Source: Anticarsia gemmatalis (Eukaryota; Arthropoda; Insecta; Lepidoptera; Erebidae). From it: DNA of 64,000 nt. Positions 55,601-64,000 of this stretch are shown here, piece by piece. The translations under genes and the position numbers were made by a program. The notes beneath the pieces were generated by a model that searched no databases, was not told where the DNA came from, and saw only the letters and a program-made list of their open reading frames with translations. Location of the stretch: NCBI RefSeq assembly GCF_050436995.1, contig NC_134771.1:909501-973500 (forward strand), given 5' to 3'. Numbering within the stretch: the stretch's first letter is position 1; the number at the start of each line of letters is the position of its first letter.

Positions 55601-58600
55601 TTCGGTAGATCGGATCGCAATACAACGATTTATTCTGTTAACATACGTTTAATGGTCAACCTAGTGTCAAATTTGTTCAAGCCGCCATCGCGTCGGTCAC
55701 CCACCTATGGAATGACCGCACCGAGAGTTGCTTAACTTTAGCTTAAGCAGTTTTAGCTCCGGCTTCCCTTTTAACAAAACTCACCCTTCGCCACTGTAGA
55801 ATACTATAAGCTATCTAATATGACACTATTATCTACAGAAACGGAGTAATGATCTTTTTTAAATGCTTCTATTCATATTAGCAATTTTTTTACAGAGACA
55901 TCAGTAGGAAGGCAGCATGCATGTATCACCACAGACAATCTGTCAAAAGGCACATCGCATGATTTATCATCATTGTCTCACAATAAGATTATTATCGCCA
56001 CTAGCACAAAATGTATAAGATGTTTAAAAGTTGCGATAATGTTAATAAGTTTTATATATTATTATATAATTTACCTCTTGTTTCTCTCGTTTGACGTCGT
56101 TATTGTCGTCGAGCGTGACGTCAGCCGTCGTACTGTGCGGACTTACAGCCTCTTCTTTCTCCTCTGTAGAGTACAAAACAATAATAAAAATGTTGTTCAC
56201 GTGAGATCTATATGGTGCTACAAATCGAATCGACAAACCAATTTCAATAACCACTAGTGGTAAGATTAAATATAAAGTTATACAAACAGGACTTTAACTA
56301 ATTTATTGTAGGTAATGTTAGATTTTATATTTTGTTCAGTTTGTTACCAAGTGCATAATTCTAAATACTTATTTGTCTTTTCGGTAACACTTGCTAACTG
56401 GAAATGTACAGTATACATAAATAACTGACTTTTGCCCGCGACTTTGACCGCGTGGTGACTTAGGACAGAATTTCAGGCCGATCCGTCCAATGGTTTGGGC
56501 TGTGCTTTGATAGACGACTATGTCAGTCAGTCACCTTTGAGAATATATTTAGAAGTAATACTAACCATCATCTCTCTCATCATCAGACAGAGGTTGTCGT
56601 GGATGCGCGAACAGGTCCGGCAAGAACTGCCGCAGCAGCTGCTTGATGCGACGTTTCTCCGCTTTCTGTATGGCCGTCTGCCGCCGCGCGTGGTGGATGA
56701 GCAGTTCCGCCGTGTCGCGGAGGATTTTTATTGCTGGAAAGGAAATATATTGTTATTATGGTCTAGTTATTTATAATATTGGTTACTTGATTATAAATTC
56801 TAGACATTTCGAGCATGCTTCACGCAATTTTTTATGAGAGGTATTCCACAAAAACCCACTTTTGAGATGGAATTTATAACAAATACGATTAATAATGACT
56901 TTTTTAAGCGCCTATTAAGTTCAACTTGTAACCAATCGTTTATTTAATCTTCAAATTGTTTTTTTATTGTTATAAACACTATCATTTATATAATAAGTTG
57001 TAAAATCTATCGAGTAAATTACATATTTATTTGATTTGATTTTTGATTTGGTGGACTCAAGGCCTAACCCCTCCCTCATTACGGGAGGAGACCCTTGCCC
57101 AGCAGTGGGACATTAATGGGTTAAATTTATTTTATTTTGATTTGATTTTTGTTGTTTCAATATTAGAAAGCTTGCAACCCATATAGAAAAATAGTCGAAA
57201 CATGAAATGAAATCACTGTACATACAAAGTAAGTTTTTAATCAGACTTATCATGGAATAAATAAAGGCAGCACGCAACAAAGTAATACAGGATATCCTCG
57301 TGAAGCGAAAATATTATTTCCATAGGTCGTCGTACTGAAATAGGAAAGGAACACTTCAATTAATGAAATTGTCTGAAAACGTATCCGATTGAAATTACTT
57401 TAGAATCCGGAAAATATTTTGTTTTTGTTTGATAATAACTACATTTATATTCCAAGGATTCTTAGTCTTAATTCATTATAAGCACCATGTTTTGACTTAC
57501 AGGAGTATTTTTTTTTTCAGTTATTATCATGGAGGAAAACTATGTATCAAATTGTAAACTTTTTAAACAGACAACCAAGTGCGGTCCTTTTGGGGTTATT
57601 TCAGTGTCATCAAAGTCGTCAAAGTATGGTTCATCAAATCTTCATATTTTTATTGCAATATTCTCAATAGTAGATATGTAACGTGCCCGGTATATGACAA
57701 TAATCTCGCCCCCTATTACATGGGACTAACATTGTTAATAGCGAAACATGGGTGTATTTCATACACCTCTGTCTACAAAACAAAGCATCGTTTCTGTTCT
57801 TGACATTGACCATACAAGGTCGAAATAATAAAATATAGTACGCAGTATATCTGACATTTAAATGAAGGTCTTAAAGCTGTTTGACTAGATATTGGGTCAT
57901 GATTGAATTTACCATTTATTTATGCACGATTTTTGATTGGTTACGATAATAAAAAACTTGTTTTACAAACTATTGTTTGGTATTTGGTCTGTATAATATT
58001 TTGAGCAACTTCTCATGTTACTAAATAATACTTAATTGAATATTTTTATAGTTAGAATGTACACCCTGTACTAGGAATAGCGTACAGGGTTATATTAAAA
58101 ATTATTAGTTTTATGTAAAAGCATTAGTCTTATCAAGTCTCTCAATGCTTTAACGTCAAAACTGTTTAGCAGTTTAGTCGTAGGTTAGGTTAATTTGAAG
58201 GGGTTTGAAAACCCAGGATCAGACATATGCTACTTTTGTCTACTTTTATTTGTCAAAAATCCATCTTTCGCGCGCGAGTCAGCTTTAACTATTAAGTATT
58301 CTAAAATTCTTATAATTATAGATACTACATGAGCGGAACCTTGTTGAGAGCTGGAGTCTGAGCTAGGTTCGAAACCTGTGTGACATTGTGTGAAGTGAAA
58401 TCATTCTGTATATTATGTCCAATATCTCCGCAAAACGAGCCTAACTAAAGAAAACCCAGAACGGACGGTAGCGTCTGCTTATAAAGAAGAATATCGAATA
58501 GTGAAAACCTAGGACTAATGATAGTTTCTTCATATAAAGAAGAATATAATAATATGTCGTACCTTCCTGCCGGCTCTGCATGTTATAATCAACAACGATG

Positions 58601-61600
58601 TGCGGGCCGGTCCTCCGGGCTGCGTACGCGCTCTCCACCTCGTTGAACAGCGTCTTCGAGCGCATCGCCTTCAGATCGTTTTGTTTGAAGTTGATGCCTT
58701 GATGGTCGAGGGATTTCAGGTAGTATTTCTCGTTCTGCTCGCGCCATTGCTTGTTGAAACCCTGGGGAGGTGAATTGGTGAATTAGTTACGACGTTATAA
58801 AGAATATACTTGATTTATTATTTCATGTTTAGAAGCGGGGACTCTTACATACATAAAAACTGATATACAATACAACCAGAACTGATATATTTAATTTATG
58901 AATCTTACAAACACTAAGGTTGGAATCGAACCCAAAACCTTCTGGCATAGGTGTTTCAATCTATTAAACTATTTAGGTAAAGACTGCTTTTGAATGAAAT
59001 AGTTTCCACAAAATGTGATTTTGTTAGAAGAGACATCAGTAGGAAGGCAGCATGCATGTATCACCACAGACAATCTGTCTAAGGCACATCGCATGATTTA
59101 TCATCATTGTCTCTTAATTTCTAAAAAGAAAAAACGTCTTGCGTTGTATTATTTTATCTTTACCTAACCTAACATAACGATGATAAGCTAACCTAATGTT
59201 TGTATTCCAAAATCAGCATGAGAAAAGTTAAGGTTTCAATGATCTGATTACATTGTTCTATGACTTATTTCGGCATTTTGAGCGATTCTCCATACTTTCT
59301 TTCCTTGAAAATCCTCAACATTCTAACATAAAGTTGTCTGACGACGACAAAACCGCCTAATTCCTTCTATATTCATCTATTTATTAATATAAAGTGTTGT
59401 ATACCTTCTGTGCCTCCCGCCACTCCTCCTCCTTAGCCTTCAGCCGGCGCAGCACGACGGGCACGGCGACGACAGGGTTCTTCTTCAGTCCGGCGATAAT
59501 GTCCACTGCCTGCGACAAGCAGATAATGTTGCTATAAGTATATGGTGTTTTATAATATAGGAAGTTGATATGGTTGATTTGTTTGTGATAAATGTGGCAA
59601 TATTGTTGTTAAAAAGTTGGTTGATATTAATAAAATATTGAAATTTAATTCGTTTAGAGGTGTTTTCTGGATCTTTTGCTCTCATGGGAAAATGGCGTGA
59701 TTTTAAATATATCTATGTATTTTTTAATTTCTTGCCAGGTAACATATTTATTTTAAGATTACAAGATCATTTTCTTGAAGTCAAATGTAATTTTACTAAG
59801 TTTTTTGCAAGCAAATCACTTTTCTAATACAAAAACAAAGCCTCCAAAGGAGGTTCTCAATTAAACCGCAATACTTTAGTTTAATTGGTGGATAATTTTA
59901 ACTAGTATCCAAAAACCAATCTTACTAGTAATTGAAGAACCAAATTAATAATTTATCACAAATAAATCAACCATATAACCTACTGCGCTACATCTACCTA
60001 TCCAAGCGTAAGCACACTGTTACCATTCAATATTGCAAGTCAATTCTCAGTACACCTACACACAGACAGACAGACAGTCTGTTTCATGCATATTTCATGA
60101 CAGTGTGCTTTTTCAGTGGCTCAATTTACTGTATTTTATAAAAAAAAAAACATTCTGATACTATGAATAAGCCAATTTAAATTGTAATTACTTATTTGAA
60201 ATCGAATAAATCGATAGTTTAGGTGACTTGTGTTCAATAGACTATGATTTTTTTAATAAAAAGAGGTCTCTGGCAATAAAACTATAATATTCCTGGCTAG
60301 GATTAGCCCGGATATTTCGAGTGGGAATCGAACCCACGATATCCAGTGCAATAGTAAATTGTGCCTTTACTATAGCGACAAAGGGCTTACTAATATTTTA
60401 CCCACTACTGCCCCATTGTTGGGCAAGGGTCTAAAAATTTAAAAAGGCATAAAGCCCAGAATTTCAAATTTTCAAGAGTAAATTGAGCCTTTAACAATCA
60501 CCTAGTATAACCAAAAATTTGAAACAGCCAAGCTAAATTTGCTGCTAACTAAAAAATGATATAAAAAATAAAACTTGTGCAATAATAAATACTTAAATAG
60601 ACCTCCACCTTATTCTATAACTAATAACTAAATATAAAAGAGCATAGACAAGGGCATGCAATGCTGTGTATATATAATGCAAAATAATAATGCTTTCTAA
60701 TAAAAAATCTGTTGTTTTTGAAAACTTAGTACTGGAACCCCTAATCTGCGAACCTAATAAAATGCGTTAGTGACTTGATAGATCAAATTCGAGTGAAACT
60801 ATTTTTTTCCAAGTTGTAATTCTTCCGTTTTTTCGTTTTTATTTATCGTTTGTATAAACTTGTTTTCTTTGTTATCCTTTTGGAACTAAAATTCACGTCA
60901 AATCTAGATTAATTTTTACTAACTTGTTTGTAACTATTTTTTTTACCGGTTTGTTAATTTGAAGTTTATGCAAAATGTAAATTGGATACTAAATTATATT
61001 TCGTCATTATTAGATCGCTAATCATTGTAATTTTTTTTTCTATGCGTATGCTATAGGTATACTAGTAACTTTAGTAACTGTACATACTTAGCGCGGTCTC
61101 ATAACTCACTAGACAGTTGGGTTAAGCATATTTAAGTTTGCTTGATTGTCGTATAGAATAATAAATAAATAAATAAAAATGTCGTATAGAATATTGAGTA
61201 AAAATTGATTTTACTAGAATTATCTAGACTACTGTCTTTTAGAGTGCTTGTGAATGAGAAAGTGTGTTTTATTCAGTCATAGTGATTCTTATTCGTTTTT
61301 AAGATAAAATTGGGAAAGCGCGACGTTAGAACAGGTGTTTCCGGAGCTTTTCAATGCAAAATTCACCATTATAAGTGATGTATACGACTGGTTTTTTAAT
61401 TAGAAAGTTAGCAAACGCAATATTTAGAGCGAGTTTTTTCGACATTTCTTCCTATTTAACGCGACATTAGCCCTACCGATTAGCCTATATTCTGTATGTC
61501 GGTATAGTGCGAGTCCCTAAGCCAGTACAGTTCCTCGTGCCGCACAGCATGCCGAGAGGTCGTGGCTCCGTACCACCTTGTCGCCGTAGATGCGGCGCAG

Positions 61601-62280
61601 CGCGCGCGCCTGCACGGTGGGCGAGGCGCCGCCCAGGCACTCGTCCAGGCGGTAGCGCGCCGCGTCCTCCGGGGACATGCGGGATAACTTCTTGGCCACG
61701 CCTTCCAGCACGCGGATCGTTGATGCGTTGGTTTCTATCACCACGTCCAGCTGGAATATAGACACAACTTGTTAGTATAAGCCCGAGTTATGTATTTACA
61801 CTAAAGCATATCGGGCAAGGAAGCAAACAGGAACGTAGACAACAATAGACTGCTCCTACTACTATAGTCGCCCGACACGCTCTCGACTGAATTGCATGAA
61901 TCTAAAGCCAGACAACGAGCACATAAACGCACTCTTACTCATCTCGGTAGTATATCAACTACCGCACAGAACTTTAAACCTCAAATAGGACTACCAAAAG
62001 TAAACGAATCAAATTTAACTTCTTTTCTAATATAAAAGCCAATATATAGGCTCAAATTTCTATAAATCAAGTAACCTAGCCCATCTAAATATTTTGGAAT
62101 CGACTTCTATTCTCACCAGACACAACAAAATATCAATTAATCACTAACATATATTATATTTACCTCAAACCGTTCATCTTCACAGCGATAAATGTACTCT
62201 TCGTACTGAGTTTTCCGTGACGTAACGAACGTTGAATCTTCACTCCACGTGGGGAACGACACCCACGTATCATTGAGCAC
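52644..62280 (-). CDS. Sin3A: Paired amphipathic helix protein Sin3A (C-terminal two thirds of the visible model; 5' exons beyond right edge)
   Basis: Nine exons join in frame: 62280-62164, 61750-61577, 59509-59405, 58761-58563, 56733-56566, 56163-56075, 54289-54196, 53796-53672, 53582-52644 (TGA), giving 669 residues. Sin3 is the nuclear scaffold of the HDAC1/2 corepressor complex. The visible part begins [20 protein letters not shown] and continues [20 protein letters not shown], the HDAC-interaction domain. [28 protein letters not shown] and [20 protein letters not shown] follow, all close to animal Sin3. Residues 255-357 are a polar acidic linker. From about 358 comes the Sin3 C-terminal domain, with [25 protein letters not shown] and [14 protein letters not shown]. 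The last 939 bp exon is strikingly GC-rich beside AT-rich introns. Donors at 56565 (GTTAGT) and 61576 (GTGGTA) are weak. PAH1-PAH3 must lie to the right of the window. Confidence 0.93.
53862..53939 (-). ncRNA. C/D snoRNA-like element, copy 1 (diverged ends)
   Basis: It lies in the Sin3A intron 53797-54195, with its 3' end about 66 nt upstream of the 3' splice site, a normal spacing for intronic C/D snoRNAs. Box C ATGATGA is at 53939-53933 and box D CTGA at 53871-53868. The guide TGCTGCCTTCCT precedes box D as in copies 2 and 3. The terminal stem is lost on the 5' side (TTTA instead of GAGACA), so this copy may be decaying. Confidence 0.5.
54025..54135 (+). repeat. 5S-headed repeat subfamily 1, 3' part
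   Basis: TGTGTGGAGGTCCGATAGAC, ATACTGGTATTCAGCTGCAA and GTGAGACTGGAAGCCGACCC. Located in the same Sin3A intron as snoRNA-like copy 1. Confidence 0.55.
54290..55640. other. Sin3A intron sequence
   Basis: A CG-richer patch at about 54710-54890 (GTCGATGACGTCACGCGGAC, CGCAGCGGCGCGGGCGGCGC) stands out in otherwise AT-rich intron. It contains CRE-like TGACGTCA and could be an internal promoter or enhancer, but nothing else supports this. No ORF or repeat is recognised. Confidence 0.3.
55640..55775 (-). mobile_element. 5S-headed repeat subfamily 2 (internal deletion)
   Basis: ACGTTTAATGGTCAACCTAG, AATTTGTTCAAGCCGCC, then TCGGTCACCCACCTATGGAA and TGACCGCACCGAGAGTTGCT, the reverse complement of tail and head with the middle missing. 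Confidence 0.5.
55895..55979 (-). ncRNA. C/D snoRNA-like element, copy 2
   Basis: 85 nt in the Sin3A intron 54290-56074, in host orientation. The terminal stem GAGACA/TGTCTC closes the ends. Box C ATGATGA (55973-55967) follows the 5' stem, and box D CTGA (55904-55901) precedes the 3' stem. TGGTGAT near the middle could be C'. The 12 nt TGCTGCCTTCCT lie one nt 5' of box D and are complementary to the 18S rRNA segment AGGAAGGCAGCA. Confidence 0.75.
57050..57130 (+). repeat. Repeat C, 3' end only
   Basis: GGTGGACTCAAGGCCTAACC, TCCCTCATTACGGGAGGAGA and CCCAGCAGTGGGACATTAAT. Confidence 0.6.
57660..57790 (+). repeat. tRNA-headed repeat family c, 3' part
   Basis: TAACGTGCCCGGTATATGAC, CGCCCCCTATTACATGGGAC and GCGAAACATGGGTGTATTTC, in the order seen at 38200. 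Confidence 0.5.
59030..59113 (-). ncRNA. C/D snoRNA-like element, copy 3
   Basis: 84 nt in the Sin3A intron 58762-59404, in host orientation, nearly identical to copy 2. The stem is GAGACA/TGTCTC, box C ATGATGA at 59107-59101 and box D CTGA at 59039-59036. The guide TGCTGCCTTCCT is at 59052-59041. Applying the box D plus five rule, the base opposite the fifth guide nucleotide is the first A of GGAAGG, equivalent to human 18S Am468, which in humans is guided by SNORD83. A degenerate C'/D' pair lies in the centre. Confidence 0.75.
59510..61576. other. Long Sin3A intron
   Basis: 60310-60345 has a B-box-like GGGAATCGAACCCACGATAT from a decayed tRNA-headed repeat, and 60395-60430 a scrap of repeat C (CCATTGTTGGGCAAGGGTCT). 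The rest is AT-rich, with nothing recognised. Confidence 0.4.
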
Positions 62281-62700
62281 CTGCAAACAAAACAACATCA
62301 CATTAATACATACACTACTGGGCAAAGGTTTACTCTTAGAATAAAAATAAGGAATAAGGCCGAAACTCATTTGCTTATAAATATTATTTCTTATACACAC
62401 AGCTTTTAAAGTCTTTTTAGTGTGTTGTTTTGGTTAGAAATTTGACTTAAATGTGATCATGATATCAGGCAATTTTGGAATACAGTTCAATATCAACTGG
62501 GAATAGTTTATTAATTTTCTGGAATCAAAAATAATTCACTGATCCAAACTGCACTTGCCCAGCAAGACTGAAAGCCAAAACCCTCACTTGTTTAGGGAAG
62601 AGACAATGGCCCAAGATTGAGACAGTCATGGATTCAAAAGTAAAATGTTCCTTTATTGCAAAATGTTTCTTTGTAGTCCAGTCATTATAGTAAGTTCACC
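62281..62700. other. Sin3A intron, left of the inverted repeat
   Basis: The acceptor TTTGTTTGCAG at 62281-62291 belongs to the first visible Sin3A exon. Upstream there are scraps of repeat C near 62550-62640 (TTAGGGAAGAGACAATGGCC) and nothing else. The next Sin3A exon to the 5' side lies beyond the window. Confidence 0.4.
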
Positions 62701-63962
62701 TCGGAATTCGAGATACCCAGCTGTAAGTCTGTAAATACTTGTATATTGACACCCTAAAAGTTGTCTCAAAACCTACATATGGTAGGGTGTACGCAACTAT
62801 AAAATTTCAAGGTCCAAAGTCCCAAAAACCGGTTTTTTGAGCTTTTTTTGTAAATATCTCATTTCCTATGGAATTTTTGCATTCGTATTCATTACCAATA
62901 TTGTACAGTATAAAATTCTCTACAAATTTTGTTTGAATTTTTTTTTTTACGGTGAACCGTTTTCGAGATAGAGGGCGGAGAGCGCGCGGTCACAGGATCA
63001 TTTCAAGTCAACCGGTGCCTCCGGTCGAAGATGCGCCATATATAGTTGATGAACTATCGATAAATCAATGATTATAATAATAAATAAATTTAACCCATTA
63101 CTGTCCCACTGCTGAGCAAGGGTCTTCTCCCGTAATGAGGGAGGGGTTAGGCCTTGAGTCCACCACGCTGGCCAAGTGCGGGTTGGGGACTTTGCATGCC
63201 CTCAATAAATGTATTTAACAAATTTTATTCATGCAAGGTTTCCTCACGATGTTTTCCTTCACCGTTGGAGCATGTGACAATTATTTCTAATACACACATA
63301 ACTTCGAAAAGTCATTGGTGTCATCATTTTCTTCATAATTATATTAAATCTATATCTTTTCAATAATACTGATTTATTTGTTTTTTTTTTCATCATGTAA
63401 GAAGTTATTAATATTAATTAGGTTAAAATTCAAATATAGTGCCTATATTTTCATGAAAATTTCTGCAATTACATGGACAGGTAAGTGTTGATAAGTTAAT
63501 TAATACTGAATAAAAAGTGGATAGGTTATGAAAAAAATGATAAAAAATAATGTAATAGTTAATAGAAATTGACAAATATTTATTAATCATTGATTTATCG
63601 ATAGTTCATCAACTATAATATATATGGCGCATCTTCGACCGGAGGCACCGGTTGACTTGAAATGATCCTGTGACCGCGCGCTCTCCGCCCTCTATCTCGA
63701 AAACGGTTCACCGTAAAAAAAAAAATCAAACAAAATTTGTAGAGAATTTTATACTGTACAATATTGGTAATGAATACGAATGCAAAAATTCCATAGGAAA
63801 TGAGATATTTACAAAAAAAGCTCAAAAAACCGGTTTTTGGGACTTTGGACCTTGAAATTTTATAGTTGCGTACACCCTACCATATGTAGGTTTTGAGACA
63901 ACTTTTAGGGTGTCAATATACAAGTATTTACAGACTTACAGCTGGGTATCTCGAATTCCGAG
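62701..63962. mobile_element. Long inverted repeat, arms of about 380 bp
   Basis: The left arm 62701-63080 and right arm 63582-63962 are near-perfect inverted copies. They start and end with TCGGAATTCGAGATACCCAG and its complement, and the inner ends are ATCGATAAATCAATGATTA and complement. The 500 bp spacer contains a repeat C copy (63090-63330). No transposase-like frame is seen. Short ORFs across the arms are mirror images of each other. It probably lies in a Sin3A intron, since exons continue to the right. Confidence 0.75.
63090..63330 (-). repeat. Repeat C (reverse) in the spacer of the inverted repeat
   Basis: TAACCCATTACTGTCCCACT, CTCCCGTAATGAGGGAGGGG, CACGCTGGCCAAGTGCGGGT and TTTCCTCACGATGTTTTCCT. 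Confidence 0.6.
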
Positions 63963-64000
63963 ATTCTTACCTAATTTAAGCTTAATTGACTGCACTATTG

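Noticed and set aside
55895..59113. The three GAGAC...GTCTC elements as a MITE family
   Set aside because: All three are in host orientation within one gene, have exact C and D boxes and an 18S-complementary guide, and no target-site duplication is evident. The MITE option is kept as the refuting alternative.
61507..61761. 84-codon + strand ORF
   Set aside because: Antisense to the GC-rich Sin3A exon 61750-61577, which is supported by splice sites and Sin3 homology.

Overview
The window looks like nuclear DNA of a lepidopteran insect (moth or butterfly). It is AT-rich and crowded with short interspersed repeats: tRNA-headed SINEs, SINE-like repeats with a 5S-rRNA-like head, LINE 3' tails, MITEs and fold-back elements. 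It carries small exons with canonical GT/AG introns. Three recognisable protein genes belong to animal families: a single-exon HMG-CoA reductase, an artichoke/chaoptin-type leucine-rich-repeat (LRR) protein, and the corepressor Sin3A. All exon models below were built by hand from splice signals and reading-frame continuity, and no homology search was run.

Layout. 1-432 (-) is the start of a LINE ORF1 cut by the window edge. 2634-6486 (+) holds the last three exons of a His-rich protein gene whose 5' part lies outside the window; I do not recognise the family with certainty. 9346-30245 (-) is a complete 18-coding-exon LRR gene of about 1,123 residues, with a probable 5' UTR exon ending at 32622. 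Its introns hold a Tc1/mariner relic, a G-rich minisatellite, partial copies of its own exons, short palindromic repeats, MITEs and a 1.6 kb fold-back element. About 33.4-36.5 kb contains two candidate noncoding or short exons on the + strand that could be 5' exons of the next gene. 44993-47485 (+) is HMG-CoA reductase (830 aa) with an uninterrupted coding exon. 50384-50455 (-) is tRNA-Glu(CTC). 52644-62280 (-) holds the last nine exons of Sin3A (669 residues visible), with the 5' part beyond the right edge.

The most interesting signal is in the Sin3A introns. Three copies of an 84-85 nt element in three different introns, in host-gene orientation, have the boxes of a C/D snoRNA. The 12 nt next to box D are complementary to the 18S rRNA segment AGGAAGGCAGCA, the site known in humans as Am468. 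Other points worth attention are the exon-copy cluster embedded in a TAACTTTGCCC-type repeat in the LRR gene, two long inverted repeats lying in introns (potential long hairpin RNAs), and two interspersed repeat groups whose heads resemble the internal promoter region of 5S rRNA.

The three protein genes have no obvious shared pathway. HMGR feeds the mevalonate/juvenile hormone route, Sin3A is chromatin machinery, and the LRR protein is extracellular or at the cell surface. The region reads as ordinary insect gene neighbourhood with heavy repeat accretion.
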